Of a DNA stretch of 64,000 nucleotides, positions 44,054-52,769 are shown in pieces. The translations under genes were made by a program, and so were the position numbers. How positions within the stretch are numbered: the stretch's first letter is position 1; each line of letters opens with the position of its first letter. The notes beneath the pieces were generated by a model that worked only from the letters and a program-made list of their open reading frames with translations, searched no databases and had not been told where the DNA came from. Source of the DNA: Paenibacillus silagei (GTDB taxonomy: Bacteria > Bacillota > Bacilli > Paenibacillales > Paenibacillaceae); NCBI RefSeq assembly GCF_017874735.1, contig NZ_JAGGLV010000015.1, positions 124,001 to 188,000 of the forward strand, written 5' to 3'.

Positions 44054-45019
44054 GTGAAGCTTGCTATCATCCTGCTCTCTGCTTATATTGTGGACCGGGT
44101 GGTTGGTGATCCGCGCAGCCTGCCCCATCCGGTTATTTACATAGGGAAGGTCATTAGTGCTCTGGAGCGGGGGATTCGCCGCTTCGCCGCAGCTCCAAGT
44201 GCTCTGAAGCGTGCCGGTATTCTTCTTCCGCTGCTGGTGGCGGGTGGCGCTTGGGCGCTGACCGCGCTGTTTGTTATGCTGCTCGCCCGCTTGTCTCCCT
44301 GGCTTGCCGGGCTTGCCGAAGTCTGGCTGATCTCGACCACCATCGCCTCCAAGGGATTGAAGGATGCAGGCATGGCAGTATACACCGAGCTGCGTTCAGG
44401 AGATATTCCCGCCGCGCGCCGGGCGCTGGGGATGATCGTGGGCCGGGATACGGCTCATCTGGACAGCCCGGAGATTGTGCGCGGTACGGTGGAGACGGTT
44501 GCGGAGAATATCGTCGATGCAATCATCTCGCCGTTGTTCTTTGCCCTGCTGGGCGGGGCGCCGCTGGCCATGGCTTACCGTGCGGTGAACACGCTGGATT
44601 CCATGGTCGGCTACAAGAACGATAAATACCGCGACCTCGGCTGGGCATCGGCCCGCTTGGACGATGTCGCCAACTACATACCGGCGCGGTTGACCGCACT
44701 GCTCTTAACCTTATGTGCTGCGCTCCTGCGGCTGGACTGGAAGAGATGCTGGCGCACCGTGCGCCGGGATGCCCGCCTTCATCCCAGTCCGAACAGCGGG
44801 TACCCCGAATCGGCAGTTGCCGGGGCCCTCGGCATCCGGCTGGGCGGCGAGAATGTATACCATGGCATCGTCTCCTTCCGCGCTTACATGGGTGATCCGC
44901 TGCGGACGATGGACCCGGAGGATATTATTGTGACCTCGCGGATGATGATGTGGTCATCCGCAATATTTGTCTGCATCTGTGCAGCCGTTGTCCTGCTATG
45001 GCACGGGATCGGGGGCTAA
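44054..45019 (+). CDS. cbiB: adenosylcobinamide-phosphate synthase CbiB
   Basis: 321 residues. Several membrane helices and the family motifs 'AYIVDRVVGDPRSLPHPVIYIGK' at the N-terminus and 'ETVAENIVDAIISPLFFALLGG', 'NTLDSMVGYKNDKYRDLGWASARLDDV' in the core. It condenses adenosylcobyric acid with aminopropanol phosphate, using the product of the decarboxylase encoded two genes upstream. It lies in the same operon, 40 bases after cbiZ. CobD is the synonym. Confidence 0.95.
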   Translation: MKLAIILLSAYIVDRVVGDPRSLPHPVIYIGKVISALERGIRRFAAAPSALKRAGILLPLLVAGGAWALTALFVMLLARLSPWLAGLAEVWLISTTIASKGLKDAGMAVYTELRSGDIPAARRALGMIVGRDTAHLDSPEIVRGTVETVAENIVDAIISPLFFALLGGAPLAMAYRAVNTLDSMVGYKNDKYRDLGWASARLDDVANYIPARLTALLLTLCAALLRLDWKRCWRTVRRDARLHPSPNSGYPESAVAGALGIRLGGENVYHGIVSFRAYMGDPLRTMDPEDIIVTSRMMMWSSAIFVCICAAVVLLWHGIGG

Positions 45020-45025
45020 AGCGGA

Positions 45026-45799
45026 ATGGAGAAGGTTGGCACACAGTCACCTCAGACCAACCCTGCACAGCTGGAGTTGGTAATAGTCCGACATGGCTAT
45101 ACACAGTGGAATCAGGAACGGCGTTATCTGGGGAGGACTGATGTAACGCTTATGCCGGGAGAGGCGGAGCGGTTGAAGGGGCTGAGGGCACAGCCGCCGC
45201 TTGGCGGGGAATTCCGCCGCGTCTATTGCAGTGACCTGCGCAGATGCCGGGAGACCCTTGAGGCCCTGGTTCCGCACCTGATGCCGCAGGCAATCTATGA
45301 TTCCCGGCTAAGGGAGATGGACTTCGGGGCGTGGGAAGGCTGCAGGTATGATCAGCTCAAGTATAATCCGCTATACCGGAGCTGGATTGACGACCCCGGG
45401 GCGGCAACGCCCCCGGAAGGGGAGACGTGGGAGCAATTCGCCGTCCGGGTTGATCATTTCTGGGAGCAGCTTCTGCAGGAGGTGGCGGCAGCGGTACCCG
45501 CAAGAGTTGGAACGGCACGGGCATCAGCTGGAGCGGAATCGATTCATCCGGCAGACCCTCCCACGGAAGCGTATGATCCAGAGACCACTCTGCTGAAGCC
45601 AGATCAGGGCCAGGTTCCAGCGGTATTCCGTGTCATGCTGGTGACCCACGGCGGTGTCATCCGGCAGCTGCTGGCGCGGATCATCGAAGGCGTGACATTC
45701 TATACCGCAGCAGCACCGGCTCCAGGTGAGGTTACGGTCCTGCATCTGCGGAAGGTTGGAGGAAGCTGGCGGATGGCAGCGGAGAATGCTAACGGGTGA
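45026..45799 (+). CDS. histidine phosphatase, probable alpha-ribazole phosphatase
   Basis: 257 residues, ATG 45026, 6 bases after cbiB. The catalytic 'LVIVRHGYTQWNQERRYLGRTDVTL' and later 'RVMLVTHGGVIRQLLARII' define the phosphoglycerate mutase-like superfamily; 'LREMDFGAWEGCRYDQL' is typical of CobC-type members. Placement in a cobalamin block suggests it dephosphorylates alpha-ribazole-phosphate or adenosylcobalamin-phosphate. An insert of about 35 residues near 175-205 is not usual. Confidence 0.82.
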   Translation: MEKVGTQSPQTNPAQLELVIVRHGYTQWNQERRYLGRTDVTLMPGEAERLKGLRAQPPLGGEFRRVYCSDLRRCRETLEALVPHLMPQAIYDSRLREMDFGAWEGCRYDQLKYNPLYRSWIDDPGAATPPEGETWEQFAVRVDHFWEQLLQEVAAAVPARVGTARASAGAESIHPADPPTEAYDPETTLLKPDQGQVPAVFRVMLVTHGGVIRQLLARIIEGVTFYTAAAPAPGEVTVLHLRKVGGSWRMAAENANG

Positions 45800-45811
45800 A
45801 TGAGGCGTAAC

Positions 45812-45935
45812 TACTAACGCTGACGATTCCGCTATCGCAGATACTGAAGATTCCGCTAACGAATACGCTATCGCTAACGAGATACTGATGATTTCCCTGA
45901 CGATAACGCAACCGCTGATGATTCCGCGCATCTGC
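45812..45935. repeat. degenerate short repeat tract
   Basis: Variants of CTGANGATTCCGCTAACG recur at about 45819, 45842, 45885 and 45911, mixed with GCTAACG and GAGATACTG pieces. No open gene. The tract follows the phosphatase gene and precedes repeat array B. Confidence 0.5.
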
Positions 45936-45942
45936 TAACGGG

Positions 45943-46130
45943 TGATTGCACTATGTACATCAGATTGGTCTAATAACCGTGCCAAAACACATTCTACTGT
46001 ATTTCCTGCAACAGAATATCAGCAATTGCCCCCATAACGGGTAAAATCCAAATTTCTAATGTACATAATGCAGCAGAACACGAAAAAGTGTCAATATACA
46101 CTAATCTGACTGTACGAAATACAATAGAAC
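45943..46130. repeat. four-unit inverted repeat array B
   Basis: Same layout as array A: units at 45943-45965, 45992-46016 (forward) and 46053-46078, 46103-46130 (reverse), centre spacings about 50, 62 and 50. Here the flanks read CAGA/TCTG in place of TAAA/TTTA, a consistent change in all four units. Part of the 680-base gene-free spacer 45800-46482. Confidence 0.7.
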
Positions 46131-46169
46131 CCTCAGGAGAGCGCCCGAATGGTGTCTAGAGCCAACTGG

Positions 46170-46175
46170 TATAAT
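46170..46175 (+). promoter_or_regulatory. extended -10 promoter of the MocR-ddl leader
   Basis: A perfect TATAAT preceded by TGG lies 300 bases upstream of the MocR gene. No good -35 box was seen. It would start a leader of about 250 nt that contains tandem hairpin motifs and a terminator. Confidence 0.45.
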
Positions 46176-46187
46176 CACATCATGTCC

Positions 46188-46440
46188 GTGTCCCGCCGCA
46201 CCCGTCGTTTAGGTCCCATGTGGGTACTCGTAGCAGCACATCAGCATTCCGGTCCCATGCGGGCACTCGCAGTATTATATATGGAACGTCTGGTCCCGGG
46301 AGCATTGGCAGCCTCTCATCAGACATTCCGTTCTCAACAGGCGGGGACACCTACCAGCACCGCAGGCGGCACATTCCCGCCCCTCATCCCCCACAGAACC
46401 ACGTCCGGAAGAAAATCCCGGGGCGGTGGTTCTTTTTTTA
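46188..46440 (+). promoter_or_regulatory. structured leader with intrinsic terminator before the MocR gene
   Basis: GGTCCCATGYGGG motifs at 46212 and 46251, with a partial third copy at 46292, form small CCCAYGYGGG hairpins about 40 bases apart. A terminator (AGAACCAC/GTGGTTCT, T-run 46433-46439) closes the leader 45 bases before the gene. The layout promoter, repeats, terminator, gene is that of an attenuation-type leader. No T-box motif or known riboswitch core could be matched. A 103-aa frame through it is not convincing. Confidence 0.45.
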
Positions 46441-46482
46441 CGGCAGCGTCTGTGCCATGATAGCTATGGAGGCGATCACAGG

Positions 46483-47943
46483 ATGTTTAAGGATTTCAAG
46501 CTCATGGCCGGGCGTCCGGTATCGATCCAGGTGAAGGATTACATGAAGCATCTCATCATCAAAAGCGCGCTCCAAGGCGGGCAGAAGCTGCCCTCGACAC
46601 GAGAGCTGAGCACCTTGCTGAAGGTCAGCCGGAACTCGGTGATCTCGGCTTATGAGGGTCTAGAAGACGATGGCTTCGCCTATACCGTGCAGGGCCAGGG
46701 CAGTTATGTCGCACAAGGCGCGGCAGCGCAGAACGGTGCGGAAGCTTCCCCATGGACGCTGGACTGGACAGAGCGGCTCAGCAGCCAGGCGCTGCTCGCG
46801 GAGGAGCTGGACATTATGAAGCGGGGAATACGCGCGGAGAAGGGCACGATTTCTTTTACCAGTATCGCCCCGGATGAGCGCCTCTTCGATCTGGATCATG
46901 TGCGTAGAGCGTTCCTGGAGCGTATGTCCGTAGAGGGCAACGTTCTGCTGAATTATGGATATGCCAAAGGCTATAAGCCATTAATAGACTATCTCAAACA
47001 ATATATGGAGCATAAAGGCGTGGATCTGCGCGGGAAGGATCTGCTGATTACGAACGGGTTCACGGAGGGCTTCGACCTGGTGCTGTCGGCTCTCGGCAAG
47101 CGTCATGGCACAGTGGTCTGCGAGAATCCGACGCATCATACAGCGATCAAGAATCTGAAGCTGCACGACTTCGGAATTCACGGGGTCAAGATGGAGCGGG
47201 ACGGCATCCACCTCGGGGAGCTGAAGCAGGCGCTGGAGGCGCGGCCATACGACTGTGCTTATCTGGTTCCCTCCTACCATAATCCCACCGGCATCGTCAT
47301 GTCTCCCGAGAAAAGACAAAGGCTAATGAAGCTGATGCAGGACTATAACGTGCCGGTGATTGAGGACGGGTTCAACGAGGAGCTGCGGTATTCCGGCGCC
47401 CATGTGGCTCCGTTAATTGCGGCGGCGGGCGGCGGGAACGGCGTGGTATATCTGGGGAGCTTTTCCAAAGTCCTGTTTCCCGGGCTGCGGGTGGGCTGGG
47501 TGCTGGCGGATGAGGAGCTGATCTATTATCTGGAGAGTGTGAAGCGGGCGCGGACCATTCATACCTCGACGCTCGACCAGTCCATTCTGTATCAATATCT
47601 GCTGGGCGGCAATCTGGAGAAGTATCTCAAAAAAGCCCGGCTGGAGTATAAACGCAAATACGAGCTGACCCTGGCCTGCTGTAAGGAGCATATTCCATAT
47701 GCCTCCTTGTCGGGTGATGGCGGGCTGCATCTGTTCGTAACGTTCGCGGAAGGCTTCAATACAAGGGAATTGCTGGCGGCTTGTCATGCGCGGGGGGTTA
47801 TTTTTACGGCGGGAGACATCTTCTTCACAGACGGTGCAGGACAGAATACGTTGCGGTTGGGATTCTCCAGGGTGGCGGATGAGGATATCGTAAGGGGTAT
47901 TGCAATCATCGGGAAGACAGCACGGCAAATCATGGGAGAATGA
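46483..47943 (+). CDS. MocR-family (GntR/aminotransferase fusion) regulator, DdlR-like
   Basis: 486 residues from ATG 46483 with TGGAGG upstream; codons back to 46426 lie in the leader terminator. An N-terminal winged helix ('QKLPSTRELSTLLKVSRNSVISAYEGLEDDGF', about 35-70) is joined to a fold-type I aminotransferase domain with 'PSYHNPTGIVMS' and PLP lysine in 'LGSFSKVLFPGLRVGW'. The D-Ala-D-Ala ligase gene follows 9 bases later; in Brevibacillus the MocR protein DdlR controls ddl, so the same role is likely here. Regulation of the downstream aminotransferase is also possible. Confidence 0.88.
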   Translation: MFKDFKLMAGRPVSIQVKDYMKHLIIKSALQGGQKLPSTRELSTLLKVSRNSVISAYEGLEDDGFAYTVQGQGSYVAQGAAAQNGAEASPWTLDWTERLSSQALLAEELDIMKRGIRAEKGTISFTSIAPDERLFDLDHVRRAFLERMSVEGNVLLNYGYAKGYKPLIDYLKQYMEHKGVDLRGKDLLITNGFTEGFDLVLSALGKRHGTVVCENPTHHTAIKNLKLHDFGIHGVKMERDGIHLGELKQALEARPYDCAYLVPSYHNPTGIVMSPEKRQRLMKLMQDYNVPVIEDGFNEELRYSGAHVAPLIAAAGGGNGVVYLGSFSKVLFPGLRVGWVLADEELIYYLESVKRARTIHTSTLDQSILYQYLLGGNLEKYLKKARLEYKRKYELTLACCKEHIPYASLSGDGGLHLFVTFAEGFNTRELLAACHARGVIFTAGDIFFTDGAGQNTLRLGFSRVADEDIVRGIAIIGKTARQIMGE

Positions 47944-47952
47944 GGTGCGGAT

Positions 47953-49014
47953 ATGCTAAGAGTAGGTGTGATTATGGGCGGGGTGTCGTCCGAATATGAG
48001 GTGTCGCTGAAGACCGGCAGGGAGATGCTGAAGGCGCTTGATCCGGCAAAATACACAGCGGTTCCGGTACACATTACCTCGCGCAAAGAGCTGCTGGAAG
48101 GGGCAGCGGGACTGGACTTCGCTCTGCTCGCCCTGCATGGGGCCTACGGGGAAGATGGTACGGTGCAGGGAGCCCTGGAGACGCTCGGAATCCCGTATTC
48201 CGGTAGCGGGGTGCTCGCAAGCAGCTTATGTATGGATAAAGGGCTGGCCAAGACGGTCATCCGCAGCAAAAGCATTCCCACACCCGACTGGCTGTGCTGG
48301 GACAGCATGGACGACTATGCCCCGGAAGCCGTGCAGCGGCTCGGTTATCCGGTGATGGTGAAGCCGAATTCCGGCGGGTCCAGCATCGGCATGACCAAGG
48401 TGAATCATCCACAGGAGCTGCGGGCGGCGGTGGAAAAAGCTTTTGCCAGTGCGGATGGAGGCTCTGTGCTCATTGAACACTACATCCCGGGACAGGAGAT
48501 TACCTGCTCTATCCTGGGGGGAGAAATGCTGCCGGTCATCGGCATTCAATCGCTGGGTGCGGACTGGTTCGATTATGAGGCCAAATACGAGCAGGGCGGC
48601 GCGGAGGAGCAGATCATCCGGCTGCCGGATGCGTTGCAGGAACAGGTGCAGAAGGCGGCGTTAACCTGCTACCGGGCGCTCAAATGTGCAGTGTATGCAC
48701 GGGTGGATATGCTGTTGAAGGACGGCATCCCTTATGTGCTGGAGGTGAATACATTGCCCGGAATGACGGCAACCAGCCTGTTGCCCCAGAGTGCAGAGGC
48801 AGCCGGGATAGACTTCAGCAGCCTGCTGGATGAGATCATTACCGGATCACTGCGGGAGCGCGGGGGGCTGCAAGGTGCATCTGGAGAGGGAGCGCGGACG
48901 GTTGCGGATACAGGAGTTAAGCCGCAGGGGCAAGTCAAGGAAGCGCAGCAAGCCGATCATACCCATCAAACCCCTCAAGCGCGGACTGTAGAATATGGAG
49001 GTGTCAGGCTATGA
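47953..49014 (+). CDS. ddl: D-alanine--D-alanine ligase
   Basis: 353 residues. ATP-grasp ligase with 'RVGVIMGGVSSEYEVSLKTG' (N-terminal motif), 'HGAYGEDGTVQGALETLGIPYSGSGV', 'VKPNSGGSSIGMTKV' and 'VLEVNTLPGMTATSLLPQSAEA'. It makes the D-Ala-D-Ala dipeptide for peptidoglycan in the cytoplasm. A C-terminal tail of about 45 residues rich in Gly/Gln/Thr/Ala, beyond the normal end, looks disordered. Overlaps the next gene by 4 bases. Confidence 0.94.
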   Translation: MLRVGVIMGGVSSEYEVSLKTGREMLKALDPAKYTAVPVHITSRKELLEGAAGLDFALLALHGAYGEDGTVQGALETLGIPYSGSGVLASSLCMDKGLAKTVIRSKSIPTPDWLCWDSMDDYAPEAVQRLGYPVMVKPNSGGSSIGMTKVNHPQELRAAVEKAFASADGGSVLIEHYIPGQEITCSILGGEMLPVIGIQSLGADWFDYEAKYEQGGAEEQIIRLPDALQEQVQKAALTCYRALKCAVYARVDMLLKDGIPYVLEVNTLPGMTATSLLPQSAEAAGIDFSSLLDEIITGSLRERGGLQGASGEGARTVADTGVKPQGQVKEAQQADHTHQTPQARTVEYGGVRL

Positions 49015-50228
49015 ACACGATGAGAAGGGACAATGCCTTCATCATTAATCCGCGGTTACAAGAGATTCCGCCTTCGGGCATCCGGGCTTTTTTTGATCTG
49101 GCTGCGGGTAACAACGATATTATTTCACTCGGTGTAGGCGAGCCGGACTTCGCTACACCCGAGCAGGTAAGAGCAGCCTGTATCCGTGCGCTGGATCGGG
49201 GGGAGACGGGGTACACCTCTAACAGCGGACTGCCGGAGCTGCGGGAGGAGATTGCGGGCTATATGCAGACCAGCTTCGGATTGCGTTACGATCCTGCGGA
49301 TGAAATCTTGGTTACGGTGGGCAGCAGTGAAGCGGTGGATCTGGCGCTGCGGGCCTTCATGGCTCCCGGGGATGAGATTCTGATTCCTTCTCCGGGATAT
49401 GTTGCTTACGCGCCTATCGCCTACCTGAACGGCGGGACGCTGGCACCGGTGGAGACGAAGGTGGAGGAAGGCTTCAAGCTTACGGCAGAAGCCTTGCGCA
49501 GAGCGATTACCCCACTCTCCAAGCTGCTGATTGTGAATTTTCCGAGTAATCCTACGGGGGCGGTTATGACTTACGAGGACTGGCTGCCGGTGGCTGAAGT
49601 GGTGAGAGAGCATGATCTGATCGTCATTTCCGATGAGATCTATGCCGAGCTGACCTACGACAGCAAGCATGTAAGCATCGCTTCCCTGCCCGGGATGAAG
49701 GAGCGGACGGTGGTGATCAGCGGGTTCTCGAAGGCTTTTGCCATGACGGGCTGGCGGGTGGGCTATACCTGCGGGAACCGTGAGCTGCTCTCGGCCATGC
49801 TGAAGATTCATCAATATACCGCCATGTGCGCCCCTGTACCGGGACAGATTGCTGCTGCTGAAGCCCTGCGCAGTGCGTTGCCGGATATGGAACGGATGAA
49901 GGCGTGCTTCAAAGAACGACGCTCGCTGCTGGTGGAGGGCTTGCGGTCTGCCGGATTGTCCTGCCATATACCGCAGGGGGCCTTCTATGCCTTCGCTTCG
50001 ATCGGACGCACCGGGCTCGGGTCAGAAGAGTTCGCCTTGCGCCTGCTTCAGGAGGCAGGAGTTGCCGTGGTGCCGGGCCATGTGTTCGGAGCCGGAGGGG
50101 AAGGCTATATCCGCTGCTCCTACGCCGCTTCTACGGCGAAGCTGACCGAAGCGCTGGAGCGGCTGGACGACTTCATGAAGATGTCAATGCTGCATAGTGT
50201 TGCAGGTAAAAATGTAATTGTAAGATGA
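49011..50228 (+). CDS. PLP-dependent aminotransferase (AspC/PatA-like)
   Basis: 405 residues, overlapping ddl by ATGA. Family I/II aminotransferase: 'SLGVGEPDFATPEQVR', 'NFPSNPTGAVM', 'SDEIYAELTYD' and PLP lysine in 'ISGFSKAFAMTGWRVGY'. The substrate is probably an aromatic or acidic amino acid or N-acetyl-diaminopimelate-type compound (PatA), which would fit a cell-wall operon with ddl. The substrate is not decided by sequence. Confidence 0.9.
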   Translation: MNTMRRDNAFIINPRLQEIPPSGIRAFFDLAAGNNDIISLGVGEPDFATPEQVRAACIRALDRGETGYTSNSGLPELREEIAGYMQTSFGLRYDPADEILVTVGSSEAVDLALRAFMAPGDEILIPSPGYVAYAPIAYLNGGTLAPVETKVEEGFKLTAEALRRAITPLSKLLIVNFPSNPTGAVMTYEDWLPVAEVVREHDLIVISDEIYAELTYDSKHVSIASLPGMKERTVVISGFSKAFAMTGWRVGYTCGNRELLSAMLKIHQYTAMCAPVPGQIAAAEALRSALPDMERMKACFKERRSLLVEGLRSAGLSCHIPQGAFYAFASIGRTGLGSEEFALRLLQEAGVAVVPGHVFGAGGEGYIRCSYAASTAKLTEALERLDDFMKMSMLHSVAGKNVIVR

Positions 50229-50303
50229 TTTCATATCACCTATAATCCTTAAAGGAAGAAATAGGGATATTGTAACAGCATTCCGGCCCGCTGCCGGATC
50301 AGG

Positions 50304-50336
50304 AAGCCCCCTTCTTCATTTGGAGGGGGCTTTTGG
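50304..50336 (+). terminator. terminator of the MocR-ddl-aminotransferase operon
   Basis: AAGCCCCCTTC pairs with GGAGGGGGCTT, followed by TTTTGG. It lies 76 bases after the aminotransferase stop. Confidence 0.75.
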
Positions 50337-50540
50337 GCTTGTATTGGGGGAAGGCTGGGGGGCCAGTGGGAGCTGGATGGTGCTGGAAGTTGTCGGGCGG
50401 AGAGACGGTTGGCAGGTAACTAGGTAATTATGGCGGGATGTAAGCTGGTGGGGGAGAGCAAAGTAGGCGGGGGAGGAAAGAGAGGGAGAAGTCCCTTTGA
50501 TCCTAAAGTGTTTAGGTGCACAAGTGCACCTGAATTTGGG

Positions 50541-50845
50541 GAAATGGGGCTAGGCGGTCAAATGAGGGTATTAGTGCACCTGATTTCGACGAAATGGGGC
50601 CAGGCGATCGAATGAGGGGTATTAGTGCACCTGATTTCGGCGAAATGGGGCCAGGCGGTCGAATGAGGGGTATAAGTGCACCTGATTTCGGCGAAATGGA
50701 GCCAGGCGATCGAATGAGGGGTATTAGTGCACCTGATTTCAGCGAAATGGGGCTAGGCGGTCGAATGAGGGGTATTAGTGCACCTGATTTCAGCGAAATG
50801 GGGCTAGGCGGTCGAATGAGGGGTATTAGTGCACCTGATTTCAGC
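50541..50845. repeat. 51-bp tandem repeat array
   Basis: Six units start at 50541, 50591, 50642, 50693, 50744 and 50795, each beginning GAAATGG and containing TATTAGTGCACCTGATTTC; a partial unit precedes them. The first unit is 50 bp, which breaks frame, so the 85-codon open frame over the rest is probably not a gene. Copies are 90 percent or more alike. The surrounding spacer 50229-51147 (920 bases) has no other gene. Confidence 0.9.
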
Positions 50846-51147
50846 TAACTTGACCTACCACACGACTACACCATTCCGCCACCCTCGCACACCTGCACCC
50901 GCATCCTGCAACTTTTACACTGTATGCTCATACAGTTGCATCACCTCCAAAGAAGCATTTTGACTAAATTTCTCCTTCTCATACAGGCTTAGACTCTTCT
51001 GTTCACTAACGAGCGGCATGGCCTGCAATACTTGCGAATTTAAACTTAATGACTGTTACACAACTTCAACGTAACCAGATCAGCAGACACAGATGTATTC
51101 TTGCAGCGGGAGCCCGCTTCCGCACTATCTAATAGGAGGCATTATTA

Positions 51148-52209
51148 ATGATCTCAGCCATTCAAGAAGTAACCGGACGGATCGCCCCGCCTGACGAAAA
51201 AGCTACACTGCGCGCGGTGCTCCGCCTGAACAGTCTGACCAAGCCGCCCGGAAGCCTCGGGCGGCTGGAGGCGCTGGCTGTCCGGCTGGCCGGAATCTCC
51301 AAAGTAGAGCAGCCCTGCTACAGCAAACGAACGGTAGTGGTTATGGCCGCAGACCATGGGGTCTGCTGTGAAGGCGTCAGTGCTTTTCCGCAGGAGGTTA
51401 CCATGCAGATGGCCTATAACTTCCTCAGCGGCGGGGCGGCTGTGAATGTGCTGGCCCGCCAGGGCGGTGCTGAGGTACAGTTCGTGGACATCGGGATCAA
51501 CGGCGATATCGAGCACCCGCAGCTGATTAACCGTAAGGTCCGCCGGGGCACAGACAATATGGCAGCAGGCCCGGCGATGAGCCGGGAGGATGCACTGCGC
51601 GCGATTTTGGCCGGAGTTCATGTGGCGCAGGAGGCGGTGAAGAACGGAACGGAGATTTTCATTACCGGGGAGATGGGCATCGGGAATACGACAGCCAGTG
51701 CGGCGGTCTTGTGCGCACTCGAAGGCATTCCGGCAGAGACGGCGGCTGGGCGGGGGACAGGCATTAACGATGAGCGGCTCCAGCACAAAATCTCGGTAAT
51801 CGAACGTGCCCTCCAGGTAAATAACCCCGATCCCGCTGATCCGGTTGATGTGCTCGCCAAGGTCGGGGGGCTTGAGATTGCCGGTCTGGCCGGGCTGATT
51901 CTCGGAGCGGCGGCCCTGCGGATTCCGGTCATTCTGGACGGCTTCATCTCCGGGGCGGCAGCCCTGATCGCCCGGGCACTGGCACCGGAATCTACAGCGT
52001 ATATGATCGCTTCCCATGTATCTGGTGAACAGGGGCATAAGCTGATGCTGGACCGCCTCGGTCTGGAAGCGCTGATCGATATGGGCCTGCGGCTGGGAGA
52101 AGGCACTGGGGGCGCGCTGTGTTTGCATTTCATCGAAGCGGTCTGCCGGATTATGCGTGAGATGGCAACCTTCGAGAGTGCGGGCGTCTCCGGATCGGAG
52201 AGCGTATGA
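51148..52209 (+). CDS. cobT: nicotinate-nucleotide--dimethylbenzimidazole phosphoribosyltransferase
   Basis: 353 residues with ATAGGAGGC upstream. 'LTKPPGSLGRLEALAVRLA', 'VVMAADHGVCCEGVSAFPQEVT' and the C-terminal 'LGEGTGGALCLHFIEA' with catalytic Glu mark CobT. It makes alpha-ribazole-5'-phosphate for the lower ligand of cobalamin. First gene of the cobT-cobU-cobS operon. Confidence 0.96.
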   Translation: MISAIQEVTGRIAPPDEKATLRAVLRLNSLTKPPGSLGRLEALAVRLAGISKVEQPCYSKRTVVVMAADHGVCCEGVSAFPQEVTMQMAYNFLSGGAAVNVLARQGGAEVQFVDIGINGDIEHPQLINRKVRRGTDNMAAGPAMSREDALRAILAGVHVAQEAVKNGTEIFITGEMGIGNTTASAAVLCALEGIPAETAAGRGTGINDERLQHKISVIERALQVNNPDPADPVDVLAKVGGLEIAGLAGLILGAAALRIPVILDGFISGAAALIARALAPESTAYMIASHVSGEQGHKLMLDRLGLEALIDMGLRLGEGTGGALCLHFIEAVCRIMREMATFESAGVSGSESV

Positions 52210-52769
52210 GCATTCTGGTCACGGGAGGGGCACGCAGCGGCAAAAGCGGCTTCGCCGAGCGTCTGACCCGCAAGCTGGCTGACTCGCGGCAGGCAGTCTA
52301 TGTGGCAACCGGACAGGCTTTTGATGCGGAGATGGAAGCGCGGATTGCGTTGCACCGGCAGCAGCGGCAGGCGGACGCGGACGGCTTCCAGTGGGAGACA
52401 CTGGAGGAGCCGCTTAAGCTCGCAGCACTGCTGGAGCAGCTCTCCGGCAGCGGCCAGACTGTGCTGGTGGACTGCCTGACGCTCTGGCTGTCGAATCAGC
52501 TGCTGGTTGTGGAGGAGAGGAGCGACAGGCAAAAATTCGTGGAGGATGAAATTGCCGGTCTGGAGCAGGCGGTCTCCGGCTTCGAGGGAACGCTGATCCT
52601 CGTTACCAATGAGGTTGGTGGCGGCATTGTGCCGGAGTATCCGCTGGGCCGGCTGTACCGTGATTTGGCCGGAAGGATGAACGCCCGGCTTGCTGCCCGG
52701 TGCGGGCAGGTTTTTCTCGTAATCGCCGGAATCCCGGTTGAGCTGAGAAGCCGGGAGTATCTTCTGTGA
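52206..52769 (+). CDS. cobU: cobinamide kinase/cobinamide phosphate guanylyltransferase
   Basis: 187 residues, overlapping cobT by ATGA. P-loop 'TGGARSGKSGFAERL', 'VATGQAFDAEMEARIALHR' with the guanylylated His, and 'LVTNEVGGGIVPEYPLGRLYRDLAG' are all present. It phosphorylates and guanylylates adenosylcobinamide. Overlaps cobS by 4 bases. Confidence 0.95.
   Translation: MSILVTGGARSGKSGFAERLTRKLADSRQAVYVATGQAFDAEMEARIALHRQQRQADADGFQWETLEEPLKLAALLEQLSGSGQTVLVDCLTLWLSNQLLVVEERSDRQKFVEDEIAGLEQAVSGFEGTLILVTNEVGGGIVPEYPLGRLYRDLAGRMNARLAARCGQVFLVIAGIPVELRSREYLL

Noticed and set aside
46182..46440. T-box riboswitch before the MocR gene
   Set aside because: The GGTGGNACC T-box core and the stem I motifs could not be found despite a terminator in the right place.
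46149..46460. 103-codon frame in the MocR leader
   Set aside because: No ribosome site, repeat-driven composition and it runs through the terminator.
50594..50848. 85-codon frame across the 51-bp tandem repeats
   Set aside because: The period divisible by 3 keeps any frame open; the first unit breaks frame and no ribosome site precedes it.
41067..51147. cobalamin riboswitch upstream of the cobalamin genes
   Set aside because: No B12-box (GCCACTG) or conserved core was found before the decarboxylase, cobT or cobQ.
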